Below are positions 12,701-27,700 of a stretch of DNA of 64,000 bases, one piece after another. The position numbers and the translations under genes were made by a program. This DNA comes from Phoronis australis. Lineage: Eukaryota; Phoronida; Phoronidae. The stretch is from contig NMRA01000750.1 in assembly GCA_002633005.1 (NCBI GenBank), positions 38,647 to 102,646 on the forward strand, in the 5' to 3' direction. The notes beneath the pieces are model-generated. The model worked only from the letters and a program-made list of their open reading frames with translations. It was not told where the DNA came from and did not search any database. Position 1 is the first letter of the stretch. The number at the start of each line of letters is the position of its first letter.

Positions 12701-15700
12701 TAGGAGTGTTATTACATAATGTCTCTGATGCCTTGGTTTTGGGGCCAATGTTCAGCCCCACTCCCCTACGAGAAGTAGATAAAAGTCGTGCGAAATTACC
12801 CTCATGAGGCCCAAAAATTTCCTCACAATTAGAAAATTTCCCTCAGGTGAGTGAGGGCCCTTTTACAAGTGGTCGTCTATAACAGGCAGTATGCATGTTG
12901 TTGGAATGATTCTGATTGTGATAGTGCAGTTGAGACTGTGACTTCGCTGTGTTGTGACTTCAGGGAAAGAACTGGTCCACTTTAATTGTTGTATTCCCTA
13001 GAAGTCATTGGGCTAGGTATTATTTTCTAGACTTTGAAAGCTTGTGTTGTATTTGTGAAATGGCCTGGTTGAATGCAGCTACCTCATTTTTGAGGAAATC
13101 CATGATTTTAGGTTGAAAGCTTGAGTAGGAAATGAACTTTCCTTAGCTTTTGTTACCCGCAGGCAGGCCTTCATGCAGCGTATGTCCTGGGCGTCCAAAT
13201 GGACTAATCTGGATGCCCTGGCAAGGACGCCCAATGTATCATTTGGACGCCCACTGTCAATAAGAACCTTTCAAGTTTGGACTCACACATTGTATCGAAT
13301 ACTAGGAAGCCTCTGAAGGCTCCAGGGACTCATCTAGGATTTGAAAATTGGGGGTCCAAATTTGTGAGACTGACGAGTCATGCAAAGCGCAAATCTGAGG
13401 CGNTCATGGACGCCCTGGAATATTGGGAACCCCATTTTGGACACCCTATTTTCGAAATCCTTGATAAAGGCCTGCCCGCAGGGTATTCAGGGGGTTGAAA
13501 CCCAGCTCTCTGGCAGAATGTTCGGCCTGTTCAGCTAGTGTCTTATTTTTCTTTGCGTTTTTATCCGGTTTGAATGTGTGGAGACAAATGACAGTGATCA
13601 GCAAGGCCTCTTCAGCCTCCTATTGGCAATCGTTGTAAGCTTGATGCTGTGGGATTTGTTGTCAGTGATCATGTACATGATGTTTTTATTACCCATATTC
13701 AGGAATTACCTCTTGTCCATGGCTAAATGGACTATTTTGATCCACAATTAGTTAATGGATTTGTGGGCGAGTAATCAAATACGGTTTCTTCACAATTTTG
13801 TAATGTTGACTTCCCCTGTGAGAGAATCTCTGCAGGCATTTTACCTTGGGACAGGAAACTATGTTATACAATCAATTAAATTAAACATTGCCTTCATAAA
13901 ACATATTTTTAGAAAAAGGCTGGGGTGCTCTTTTCCTGTCCCACATAAGTTGTGGTTTATCACCAAGAGTGAATGTGATTGGGACCCCGTCCGGCTGTTC
14001 CCAGCTTGTCTGATAGATAATCTCAACATCTACTGGCCCAAAATAAACATGTCAAACAGGTGCTTATACACATACTCTGAGATCAATAGTCTCTTGTGGT
14101 AGGCAACTGACTCCTTCATTTATATTGGATCACTTTGTGAGTGTGGATCTTCTCTCACTGGGCCTGTATGTTGACTTGGTATTTAGTTTTATTAACCATT
14201 TGGTTTTCAGTTGTTTACCTGTAATTTCCTTAGAAATACAGTGCTGGAGTTAACCGAGTACGCGTTCACAAATACTAGTAGAAAAAAATGAAATACGAGT
14301 TAGGAAATCGATCTCACACGTATTATTTGAAAGGTGCGGAGGCGGATGTTCGACGTCTTTTTTTGGTCGCATCTTTTTACGAGTACAAATTTGTAACATG
14401 AGCGCTGAATATGCCGTCACACATATTTTCGAACGCGCACTTTCACCTGTGTCGAGCGCTGAATTACTTAGTGTTTTATAAATGAACTACTTTAGATGAT
14501 AAAGTTAACTTTCGTTTTATAGTGTTAACCTTTGACACCATTTACTTACTTACTGGTAGTACAGTTGACCTGACTCGGGGAACTGTATAGTTTTAATGGC
14601 TTCCAGTGTTCTTTGTAATCTGTTTGCCTTGGTAACAATAAGTGTACCTACCTGTGCTGACCTATGAGATTACTGTAGCCATTGTTTCAACAAACCGGGA
14701 CGTTTTGTATGTTTGCCTCCAGTTCAGTTCATTGTTTCCATAGCTTTACAAGCTAACTTCCCAAATTATGGTTATATATACGAACGAGCTCGTGAATATT
14801 GAGTTTGAATTTTCTGCCATAGAAAGCAGATTGCTACCTTTGCTATTTATTGTGAAAATTTCATGCCCGAGTCCTCCGGCAATATCTCACCAATTTCAGA
14901 CAAAAAAATTTACGCACCCGAGTTGTCCCTTTGCATTTTTCACAAGCTTAATCTTGTTGTGAATGCCCATAACATTAGCAAAACATTGTGCAACAATAGC
15001 TAAGGTGTAGAACTTGGTGAGTTATTACTTTCGTTCTCTGTATTCTTTGTGGAAATAAGAGAGTGGGAAATTTCAATTGCCCGCCATGTTGTGTCCTAAA
15101 TTGCTGAGATTTTATGCTATTTTATGTACGTTATCATAGAAGAAAACTAAGGACTAAGGTGACGTAAAAAGCTTGTCTACTGCATTCATGGGATAGTTGT
15201 GGATTGTCGCTGTCTGATGGTTTGGGGATGATTTTGTCTGGGGGACCTGAATTTGTTTACAAAATAATTTGGCAATTCACCAGTCTATGTGAGCAGTGAC
15301 ATGGCTGCACTCTGACGCAGTTCCTCTGAGTCTCTCTTATGTCTAACTATAAAAAACATCCAGAGCCTGCATTTCTGTTTACATCTGGGGTATTTTTGGA
15401 AATGTGTGTAGACGTAATATGCGGTTACATACAAACCACTTCAGCTGGCCGTTTCGCCCCGTTGATAATCTGCATGTCATGTGAGATATTGTGGGCATGT
15501 GCCTGCTGTTATGGGTTACCTGTGGTAGTTGTCATGACTGTAAAGGAAACGCATAAGTGACCGTTTCTTCTAGGCAACAGATTTTTCTTGATTTGTGGTA
15601 GAGGTATGTTCTCTGTGCTTCGGAATTGCTACCGTAACACACGACTCTATTTTGAAGATTGAAATTTATCAAAAATATTGGAAACTCAAAAAATATCAAG

Positions 15701-18700
15701 GAAACGCAAAGACATCTAATGCTCTTCCCAAGTCAGCAAACAATATAACTATTTAAATTTTGGTTTATAAACACTTCATTCCTTTGTTTATCTCGTATTT
15801 ATGATGTTTATGTCTCCTATTTATGAATTTAAACCTGTAATCTTATCCCCATGTCAATAAACAATGCCGTTATTGCCGTTTGAAATGTGATTTCATTTTA
15901 GGGTACTCCGTATTTGTTTACAAAACTTAACAAGTATGAAGGATTAGAGCTCGAAACAAGGAAATATGACGTCCCATTTCTGTGAAAATCAAAAATATTT
16001 GTATGATATACCTCTGATAATCCATTTCTTTTTGTTGTGCCGTAAGAAAACCTTTATTAAAAGTGGAGATGCGTTATCAAGCCAGTGTTAACGTAAGCAG
16101 AGACATTGCTTAGTTGCTCTTTCAACACAGTTAGATTCACCTTACTTTTTTGAACTANNNNNNNNNNNNNNNNNNNNNNNNNNNNNNNNNNNNNNNNNNN
16201 NNNNNNNNNNNNNNNNNNNNNNNNNNNNNNNNNNNNNNNNNNNNNNNNNNNNNNNNNNNNNNNNNNNNNNNNNNNNNNNNNNNNNNNNNNNNNNNNNNNN
16301 NNNNNNNNNNNNNNNNNNNNNNNNNNNNNNNNNNNNNNNNNNNNNNNNNNNNNNNNNNNNNNNNNNNNNNNNNNNNNNNNNNNNNNNNNNNNNNNNGAAG
16401 GCTCACAGTGGGGGCTGTTTTTCAAAGCAGGAAGAAATATACAACGTGTATACAAAGTACATACAATGTTGCTATGCTCACACTTGTTTGATAACATTGT
16501 AAAGTCTTGGTCTACAGTTTTTTTAGTAAAAATTCTCACTACAGAAGGCAGTTTTGTAAACTTAAATGTAAAAACCTTGATCTATGCATTTTTTGTAAAA
16601 AAAATGTGTGTGGGGGGGATTGCTGGGGGTGGGGGGTCACACGTCAGAATCATGGACGCCCTGGAATATTGGGAACCCCATTTTGGACACCCTATTTTCG
16701 AAATCCTGGATAAAGGCCTGCCCGCAGGGTATTCAGGGGGTTGAAACCCAGCTCTCTGGCAGAATGTTCGGCCTGTTCAGCTAGTGTCTTATTTTTCTGT
16801 GCGTTTTTATCCGGTTTGAATGTGTAGAGACGAATGACAGTGATCAGCAAGGCATCTTCAACCTCCTATTGGCAATCGTTGTAAGCTTGATGCTGTGGGA
16901 TTTGTTGTCAGTGAGCATGTACATGATGTTTTTATTACCCATATTCAGGAATTACCTCTTGTCCATGGCTAAATGGACTATTTTGATCCACAATTAGTTA
17001 ATGGATTTGTGGGCGAGTAATCAAATACGGTTTCTTCACAATTTTGTAATGTTGACTTCCCCTGTGAGAGAATCTGCAGGCATTTTAGCTTGGGACAGGA
17101 AACTATGTTATACAATCAATTAAATTAAACATTGCCTTCATAAAGTAGGTTAAAACATATTTTTAGAAAAGGCTGGGGTGCTCTTTTCCTGTCCCACATA
17201 AGTTGTGGTTTATCACTGAGAGTGAAATTCAATGTGATTGGGACCCCATCCTGCTGTTCCCAGCTTGTCTGATAGATAATCTCAACATCCACTGGCCCAA
17301 AATAAACATGTCAAACAGGCGCTAATACACATACTCTGAGATCAATAGTCTCTTGTGGTAGGCAACTGACTCCTTCATTTATGTTGGATCACTTTGTGAG
17401 TGTGGATCTTCTCTCACTGGGCCTGTATGTTGACTTGGTATTTAGTTTTATTAACCATTTGGTTTTCAGTTGTTTACCTGTAACTTCCTTAGAAATACAG
17501 TGCTGGAGTTAACCGAGTTCGCGTTCACAAATACGAGTAGAAAAAAATGAAATACGAGTTGGGAAATCGATCTCACACGTATTATTTGAAAGGTGCGGAG
17601 GCGGATGTTCGACGTTTTTTTTGGTCGCATCTTTTTACGAGTACAAATTTGAAACATGAGCGCTGAATATGCCGTCACACATATTTTCGAACGCGCACTT
17701 TCACCTGTGTCGAGCGCTGAATTACTTAGTGTTTTATAAATGAACTACTTTAGATGATAAAGTTAACTTTCGTTTTATAGTGTTGACGTTATACTAATTT
17801 TCCTGTAGTTTAGACCTCTTAGTTTTTATGCAGATGCATACATTACATATTTCATAGTGTTAACGTTTGACACCATTAACTTACTTTCCAATAGTACAGT
17901 TGACCTGACTCGGGGAACCGTATAGTTTTAATGGCTTCCAGTGTTCTTTGCAATCTGTTTGCCTTGGTAGCAATGAGTGTACCTACCTGTGCTGACGTAT
18001 GAGATTACTGTAGCCATTGTTTCAACAAACCGGGACGTTTTGTATATTTGCCTCCAGTTCAGTTCATTGTTTCCATAGCTTTACAAGTAAACTAACCAAA
18101 TTATGGTTATATATACATGTGAACGTGCTCGTGAATATTGAGTTTGAATTTTCTGCCATAGAAAGCAGATTGCTACCTTTGTCGTTCATTGCGCAACAAT
18201 AGCTAAGGTGTAGAACTTGGTGAATTATTACTTTCTTGCTCCGTAATCTTTGTGAAAGTAAGAGAGTCTGAAATTTCAATTGCCCGCCATTTTGTGTCCT
18301 AAATTGGGGAGATTTTATGCTATTTTACGTTTGTTATCATAGAAGAAAACTAAGGTGACGTAAAAAGCTTGTCTACTGCATTCATGGGATAGTTGTGGAT
18401 TGTTGCTGTCTGATGGTTTGGGGATGATTTTGTCTGGGGGACCTGAATTTGTTTACAAAATAATTTGGCAATTCACCAGTCTATGTGAGCAGTGACATGG
18501 CTGCACTCTGACGCAGTTCCTCTGAGTCTCACCTATGTCTAACTATAAAAAACATCCAAAGCCTGCATTTCTGTTTACATCTGGGGTATTTTTGGAAATG
18601 TGTGTAGACGTAATATGTGGTTACATACAAACCACTTCAGCTGGCCGTTTCGCCCCGTTGATAATCTGCATGTCATGTGAGATGTTGTGGGCGTGTGCCT

Positions 18701-21700
18701 GCTGTTATGGGTTACCTGTGGTAGTTGTCATGACTGTAAAGGAAACGCATAAGTGACCGTTTCTTCTAGGCAACAGATTTTTCTTGATTTGTGGTAGAGG
18801 TATGGCAAACCTTCCAATTTTCAGCAAAACTTCCAATTTTCAGCAAAAAATAATTTCCAAAGTACAAGGTGTACCAAAATGTAGTCAGACTCGTAGTATA
18901 GCACTGGGAGTTCAAATTCAGTTTGAGCCTGCTGTATGGTTACAGCCTGCTGTATAATTACAGCCTTCTGTATGGTTACAGCCTGCTGTATGTTTACAGC
19001 CTGCTGTACAGCTTGCTCTGAAAGTAGGCGCCTGAGTCGCTACACGTTCTCTGTGCTTCGGAATTGCTACCGTAACACATGTTTGAAGATTGAAATTTAT
19101 CGAAAATATTGGAAAGTCAAAAAACATCGAGGAAACGCAAAGACATCTAATGCTCTTCCCAAGTCAGCAAACAATATAACTATTTATTTTGGTTTATAAA
19201 CACTTCATTCCTTTTTTATCTCGTATTTATGATGTTTATGTCTCCTATTTATGAATTTAAACCTGTAATCTTATTCCCATGTCAATAAACAATGTCGTTA
19301 TTGTCGTTTGAAATGGGATTTCATTTTAGGGTACCCCGTATTTGTTTACAAAACTTAACAAGTATGAAGGATTAGAGCTCGAAACAAGGAAATATGACGT
19401 CCCATTTCTGTGAAAATCAAAAATATTTGTATGATATACCTCTGATAATCCATTTCTTTTTGTTGTGCCGTAAGAAAACCTTTATTAAAAGTGGAGATGC
19501 GTTATCAAGCCAGTGTTAACGTAAGCAGAGACATTGCTTAGTTGCTCTTTCAACACAGTTAGATTCACCTTACTTTTTTGAACTACTGTTCTCAAGGGTA
19601 TTGCCATTAAATTGACAGTAGCTTGTATCTAGGTAAGTTGAAATGCTGTAATGATAGAATTTACAACTTGAATGCGATATACATAATGTGATTTCAAGAA
19701 GAGTGGCAAATACGTGCAGATATTGATATTGTATCCCTTCAGTTATCTTTGTGTTGTTGTGTATAATTACCCCTTGAAGGTAGCATCTGACAGTAGCGTC
19801 TGACAGTGGCATCTGACAGTGGCATCTGACAGTCTTCTCAAGTGATAGTCATCTAAATTTGTCTTCTGGTCAGTTACAGTTCCCACGAAGACTTTCCGCA
19901 TTTATTCATACCTTTCGCTTGATATAGCAGTTATTAAGATTGATCGGATCCAGGCCTTCAAGACTACTCTTTCAATGTTTGGAATTCTGAGTTAGATAGT
20001 CGAGATATCTGGGGCCATCCCAACCTTTGCACGGGTGCTCGCTGCGTCTGAAAATGTTTCGTGTTTTTGATGGTAGTATTAGTGTTTTGCATTAAAAACT
20101 AGTACTTTCGAAAGCTGTTTTCTGTTAATCCCTACATTGTCGGTTCTGAGAAAAGACCATGTTGACAATGAATTTGGCTTCCACCTATAGCAGTCATGAT
20201 GGGGAAATCGAGAATTGTGAGTCCTTTTGTGTGAATGTGTTTAGCCTGTTGTGTATGATATTTTGAAATTAGCCCAATTTGGACATTTGTGTAAGGTTCT
20301 TCATGACCTTAACCACAACAGTGCCTAGAACAACCAATGTTCTGCTTATTACATCCTCATTTGACTTCAGTGCAATCCATCCCAATCATTGTGGTGAATT
20401 CTAAGACTGAGAACATTGCATGTAATTAAGCCTAACCTCCCTGTCATGTAGTCTATATAAACATTCCGTGCTGGATATGTTAATAATAACCCAGTGATAT
20501 CAGAGACCAGACTGTAGCTTCAGTGTGTGTAGAGATGGCAAGTGGCATGTTGGCAGTCTAGAGAAGGGTTTGTAGATAATGGTTGTGTTACATTGTTGCC
20601 AAAGGACTGTGTTGGGTTTATTAGGGCTCCCCCTGCGTCAAATCTCGAACTCAGACTCGACTTCACGCTGACTCGAAACTCCACTAGTCTCTCCGTGTAA
20701 TTAGAGTTCCAAGCTCTTTCATACGAAATTACCGTAACTCCAGTATGCGAGGAGCGTCGCTGTAAACTGCGAACTTAGTCGAGGTGTTCATACTGGCTTT
20801 GTAGTTAGGAAACGTCGAAGTAAACGGTAGGTGACGCTTTCGTCATCGAAGTAATTGTTACTGCAGTCGCCCCTGCTGATAACTTTGATAAGACCGAAGT
20901 TGAGCATTAATACTACACCAATAGGTTGATGCTCCGCTGTTAAATGCACCCGTTAACTAGCGCTGTTAAGCGTTCATACTGACCGTAACTCCCCAAGACA
21001 TCGAGACACATCTATGTTAGTATGGAAAGGGCTGAATAGGTGTTGATGTTCTATAAGTATTTGTGCCAAACCAGCTTGGTGAAAGTTCGTGATTGGTAGC
21101 GATATGTGAAACGTGTTTGTAGTGTTCTTGTGCAGGTATAGTTCAGAAAGTGGAGATTTACATTTGGTAAATAATTCTTTAATTCTGTGTAAATCTATTC
21201 CAGGTTTGTGCCATCTTTTATGCCATGTGTATCCATAACTGTTAACAGCTCTGAAACTGTTGTTTTCAAAACAATGTAGAGTAATTAGTAAGAAACTTGT
21301 CAACATTTTCTAACTTGCTCAAAGTACGGAACAGAAAACGACGCTCTCCTTCCATTATTCTATGAGTCTTTTTGAAATATCTAACTTTTTCTGCTCTTAG
21401 TCTTCAAGAGATATTATTTTAGAAATAGATAATGCTTGCACATCATCACTTATCTGAATATACATTAGTATACATTGTATTCATAGTGCGATGGTTTGCG
21501 TTTTGATGCGTGCTGAGAAATATTGCCTCCAATGTAGTATTAGTAATCATGATTGTGTGTAGGCGATACATTAAGATCCTTGATGTATAGTGCTCTCTCC
21601 TAATTGATCTTCACTGTAGTCTGATAGGTTACCTGGAGTTGGTGGGTGATTTGCTTCAGAATTTCACAAGCGTGCTCTCGACTGATTCACTCACTCAAGC

Positions 21701-24700
21701 TGAGTCAGCTGCACTGTGATGGCTTGAGTTTAGCTGTTGGTATTGGGTCGAGTTTTACAAGCGTGAAACGCTGTAGTGTTGTCTGTGAGGTGATTTTACT
21801 TAGAGTCTAACTCTTTGAAATAACTGAAATTAGACGTCAGGGTTCAGTGAAGTGGGTAACCTTCGTGTAAGGCTTGTTTGTAGTGTCATAGATTTGTGAT
21901 CTGATTTTGAAACCTAAAGTAGACCAAGATTTAGCATAAACCAAGATCTTTGTTTCGTTTTAGAACTGCCTTTTTATAGCATTTTGTTTTGAATTGTGTT
22001 GACGTTTCTGTTTTGCAATCTTTGCATTCGAAGCAATGAAATCACTCATGTTTGATTAATGTCAGACTTGATTTTATTTCATAATTCGCTTTATTTATCA
22101 GCTGTAAACACATGGATTTTTGTTCTGTTAGAGGTAGTAGTCACGATTTTTTGCTTGCATTTTTGTTCTGTATGAAAAAATGTGGCAAGCACACCTGGTA
22201 ATATCATCTTGTAGTTGTCTGTCTGGTGTCAGTTCAACCATAGAATGGTTTAGCTCAAGGTAAGTACCCCATCAGTTATGCACCACCAGTTGTATGGGTC
22301 TGTGGCTCTAATGGCTTTCTGCTGCCAAGGCATCCTGGGGGAACTCTTGACTGCTGTTGAAATGGTTGATTTTTATGACTGAATGATCCTCAGGTGAACT
22401 CCGGAGAACTTTGCCTTTCATAGAATCTCATCTGAAGGATTATGAAGTCTTTGTGGCCATGAGTCATTCTGCTTGTATCCTGCTGATAATAATCATGGGT
22501 ATTTTGTTGTTGTGCTCTCTGTGACTGTAGCTGTATTTTGTCCTGACTTTTTATTATCTTGAAATGAAGCGAATGAGTCGTGTTCAGGTAATCAGTGGGT
22601 GTCTCAGAATCAAGGTTCACTGAAGCACGCAGGGAAATTAATTTCCGTTAATATTGAGCTTTGTGGAGACAGTTAAGGGCAAACTTCAGACCTGTGTATG
22701 CATTCTGGATGTCTGAACATTGGTAAATTACTCGGGAATAAATTCGTGTTGAAGCTAGATTTGCCTGGAAAGCTGTGTGTGTGTGTGTGCATGTGCTATA
22801 CTGGTGTGTGTGGAACAGTATGGTTGTGTAGGGATTCTTGTGTCTGATGTGTGATGAATGACTTAAACAGTTGTGTAATCAATGGTAATGGTTAAGGTCA
22901 GACTGTGGATGCTTGTGGCATTTGACTAAAGATAGTCCTCCTTTCATGTTTTTAGGAGCAGTCTGAGCGTAATCGCCACTCTTCGGCAGGGTCTTCAAAC
23001 GAGCGCGGCACCATGTCTGATGCGTGCACAGAAACAGAGGTATTGACTTTTTCTGAAATTGTTGAGTGAGATTTGTTTATATATTGCTAATTTCTGGTCA
23101 TACCGTTTGCTTGCTAATGAAGCCAGTCAGTCTACAAGGAAGTCCATGTTCAGAATTGATCGGTTACCAGGTTAAAAATGAGTCTGGACTTGCTTATACA
23201 ATTGAAGAGCTTGGGCAATTTCTCTGGATTATCGTTATTTAATGGAACTTGAATTTTTAATGTTTTATCAGATGAACTGTTCACTTCCAATGTTCGTAAA
23301 CAAAGGAACTTCTTATTTAATACCTCATTTACACTGAAGTACAGAATCGATAGTTAACCTAATTATTACTTAGCAAAAGCCAAGTCTCTTACTTATTTAT
23401 AAAGTTTGTTTCCTTTTGCATTTTTGTTGCTTTATTTGCGTATTACATGTGGCATTTCTGATGCGATCCCCAAGATATTTACATGCAAAACGTGTTTTGA
23501 GTAGCTTGAGGCCTATTGTTTTTGGTTCAAATTGAACACAAAATGGTGCTGTGGTGGCCATTTTTCACTTCGTTTAGCCTTAGCTCAGCTTTACTGGGAG
23601 GCATTTTTCTGAAGTTATGTATTTAGAATGTATCTCACCTAGGGCAGCACTATCAGACGTAGGCCATCCATTTTTTCGCTATCGTTTTTAATTTTCTGAT
23701 GATTGCTCTGTAATTTGTTGAGTTATTGTGTAGTGTCTCTTGTGTCTCTTGACGAATTTATGTGAAATTTGGTTATTGGGTAGGTTCCGTCAAATGCTAT
23801 CTGGTTGATGTTAACGGTTCCTTGCCCCGACCTAATATTACCAAGATATTCAAGATTTACTGGTCAGATGACTGTTCTTTTATTGACCTATTCCTTACTA
23901 CACTTTTGTCGGTCTATCATATTCATGATAAAAATCTTACTGGTTGCATTTTTTATCTGATCTTATGAAGTTTATGCCGAACATTTGGCTTGTGAATGAC
24001 TTGTTGTTTTTTGGTTGAAATCGGCACAAGTTGGCGCTGTGGCAGCCATTTTTGGTTTTAGAGACCCATAGCTCTGCTCTTCCTGGAGAGATTTTTCTGA
24101 AAAATGGTATGTAGGTAGATCTCATATTTTTTGGGTTTCCCATGTTTGGAGAATTTCATGATAGTTGTGTGTAAACAGGTAAAATCACAGAATATGAAAC
24201 TTGAGTACGGTGGGAAATCTTACGAAAGTAGACACGTGAATCTAGATCTGCACGTGTGTAAGTACACTATTTGAATAGAATCGACTGGATAGTGTGTTTA
24301 CACTTCACAAAGTTGGAATCGGTTTACGTTAAATAGATTTGTAACCACCTCCACGAGTAAGTTTAAGTTGAATCGATTTAAGCCAATCCTCTTGCATTTA
24401 CACCCGCTTCCTAAATTGATTTGAATCTGAAACCCATTTTAAGTCGATGTAAATCTTCAGTGTAAACGGGGTATAAGATTACAGTAACCATCAGTAGCAG
24501 TGCTCTCCAGTACATACCTTGTAAAGTGTCAAATCTTGACTCGAACATTCTCTGGGAAAGGATATCTTTCGACACCAGAGAAGTCCCATGGTCCTGTTAG
24601 TGAACGCATTTCTTGACGTCATTTCTTAGAGTTTAGAGTCGCAATTCATCGCTTTGAAGTCCGAAAAGCTGTGGATGTGGATTTGTGAGATGCGGTAAAA

Positions 24701-27700
24701 CCTCACCAATTTTGTACAAATATAATTGGCTTTATTTTAATTGCCCTTATTTCATTTGTAAAGTGATTCTATTGTTGTTCTGAAATGCTCACCTTTCTTT
24801 GAAAACATTCATTTGGTGGTAGTTTTGCTACAGAACATGAATATGGAAAAGCATTTGGTGCGACGAACCTGTCTTGGAAAAATTGATGAAATAAAATTTC
24901 AGTTGTCAGACATACTGTATCATAAATTGGAGAGACTTTACTATAATTTTGTTTTGTAACTAATTCTCATATTTTCTGGTGTCATCAATGCACAATTGGT
25001 CACTGAACTGCGGTTATGATTAAGAAGATCTTATGTATTGGTATATGCCAGCTGCGTATTATGCTGGGTTTTACATCGTGTAATATTATGAAATAGTTAT
25101 TAAGTTCTATCGGTAACGTCGGACAAATATGTCTGCATAGTGATGGAGGGTTTGGTTGACATGAGACATGTGGAGTGTCCAACAAGGTGGAAAACCGTCA
25201 TTGATTAATTTTCATTTAGTGTTAAATTATCAGCTAATGACCTGCATGTTCAAGTTTAATGCATACAAGATCGATTTGATGGGCATGGCACAAATGTTTG
25301 GTTGTCAATGTATTAATTTGTTCTGAAATGTGTAATTATTAGGGGGCTTGATAAATATTACTAACTAGTCTACTCGAGACTTTTTACTTTGAGCTGTAAA
25401 TCACAATATGCAGTGCATACAAATGTTCATTCATTCATTTATTTGTTTCACATTAGCTAATATATAAAGTGCTGCTAGATCTAAATAATTTTAACGATGT
25501 TTTCCGTGAGTGCCCTCGACACATTCACACCACGTTACCACATTCTGTACCTCCCTTTCATTTACTCTAGAGTCAAATTATGAACGAGCACAATGAGGAG
25601 TCGAAACAAAGAGCATTTTGACAAATCATAAGAATGCTTGTAAAATTGAATATCTTCCATAATTACAAATGTTTCCTAACTTTAATCTATGGTGGTATAG
25701 TGCGTACTAAGGGAATCGTGAGAGAAATAGTGTCCAAATTAACATTCCTACTCCAAACGAGAAGGCCAGAGATGTGGCTGTAACGAGATCGTCCTTCAGT
25801 TATTGCAGTCATTACCATTGGATTATTTGTGTTTTATTCGCATGCCTATTCGTTTACAGCCTCAGCTACCTTCGAACCAAGACTTCCATACAACGTCTAA
25901 CACCATGCCTACGCTATACCACGGAGCTTGGCCTATGGAGAATGGTAAGTCGTCACGTACTGTAATGACGTGCCTGACTAGTGGACTGGGTCTGTTGCCA
26001 GGCTACTGTTCTACGCTTTCTATAGATATTTTGCTGCTTTTATTGTATGACTGTATATTAACGGTGAGGGGAATAAAATGTGCACTCACGTGCACTGTCA
26101 CGGAGCTTATTCAATAATTTAAATGGTATCTCCATGGGTTTGCGCTATTCAGGCAGACTTGTCTACGTTGTTCCAGATTCCTTGGTGCTGTCTTAAAAAA
26201 CGTTTTTGTTTTGTTTTTGGGTCATCATAGGTTTTTACCCTTAACCAATGTTCATTGTGTTCATACTCTGTAAAAAAGTCTTTGGTATGAATGAATGTCA
26301 GATGAAAGTCATGCAGGCAGGAAAATAATTAAGCAGATCGTACAAGCCGTAACAGCCGTGTCTAAGTCGTCTAATGCAATTTCCCGTGCCTAAGGCTCTG
26401 ATCTTGCTCGATTCGTCCATTATAGCCATGAAAGTATGTAATGAATTGGTGCAAAAAATCGAACAGCTTACACTTTAATGGCAATTGATGGCATGCAATC
26501 AAAGCGTGTTTTCTTTTGAGGTGTTCAAGCAACCCCGGTCAACTTGACTTTACTCAAATCACTAAATTTCACAAACTTTCTGTTATCCTGATCAATTTTC
26601 AAGATAACACTCGGTCATTTGTTTACTGGCTGTAATCAGCCACAACCCTTATCTACCTCCACGTTTGTCTTTTACATATTTTATTTTCATTAGGCCGATA
26701 GTTCGATAGTTCCGTGGATTCTCAAAAGCATCTATTTCACCGCTCAGGTGTTCAATTCCTTTACCAAGGCGCTGTGTTGTGGCTCTTATCAACTTGAAAC
26801 TCGTTAATTGATTACCAATGTGTTCAACACCTGGCCTGCCAGTGCTCTCTCCTTCAGATATGCTGTTACCTGGCTTGACATGGATTATTGACTAAATTGG
26901 TTCTAAGCCTTCAGGCTGTACTTTAACGTCTTGCATTATTCTCAACCTGTCTTTCGGCCAACCTTTTGGTGATGTGGATAGAACAGGCACTTGAAAAGAT
27001 GTTAGATTAGTCGATGCTGAAGAATCTCAGCAATTTCGGACAAAAACAATTTTCAAAATCGTTTTTAATTTCCCAAAGGCTTCAACACTGTTGCGAGTGC
27101 CCACAGTTTTTCAAATCATTGTCTGTTGGTATCTATACAACAAAGACTCATTGTGCCGCTATTTATCATTCATGAAAAAGTAAGAAAATGTCACATGTCT
27201 GTCGTATTGTCTCCGTTGCATTTAGGCTTTGTTCTCGCTACTGAAAATTTCTGTTACTGAATCATGGTGTTGTTAATACATACACTGCATGCCAAAAAAT
27301 AATCAAACAAAATGACCGAGAATTCCAGATCCCAATACCTGAACGCTACCGTAATTCCAGTCAAGACGTCTGAGTGCAAGCATTATTTGCCATCATGATG
27401 AGTCATGACGGTCATTGTCCGTCATGATGGGAAAACAAACTTTTGACATGTATGGTAATGAGAAATCATATTTTCTAGCCTTTTCAGTTGATTTTTCGGA
27501 AAAACTCAATGTTCTGCTGGAGAAGCCAATTTTTACAATTAATTCATCGTTAAAAGTTATTTTACTCATCGTCTGTATTGATTTAGTTGCTGGCATGAGT
27601 TAATTTCAAATATTCATTGCTGCTAGGCTGATATCTGTGTATTTAGTAAGTGAGTGAATCCAATGAATATGAATGGCAAGAGACGAGTAAACGAATTAGA

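Larger units (their letters stand above)
12700..22955 (+). other. APC intron, 10.3 kb
   Basis: No supported gene. It contains the duplicated segments 13404-16157 and 16650-19585, a 239-base assembly gap, short minisatellites at 18927-19012 and 19781-19832, and a (TG)8 run at 22774-22789. The rest is AT-rich and unremarkable. Confidence 0.8.

Noticed and set aside
16057-16539. ORFs across the N run
   Set aside because: Frames made of Ns carry no information.
27403-27427. Nine-base inverted repeat TCATGACGG/CCGTCATGA
   Set aside because: Short and not extended; likely chance, though noted in the intron entry.
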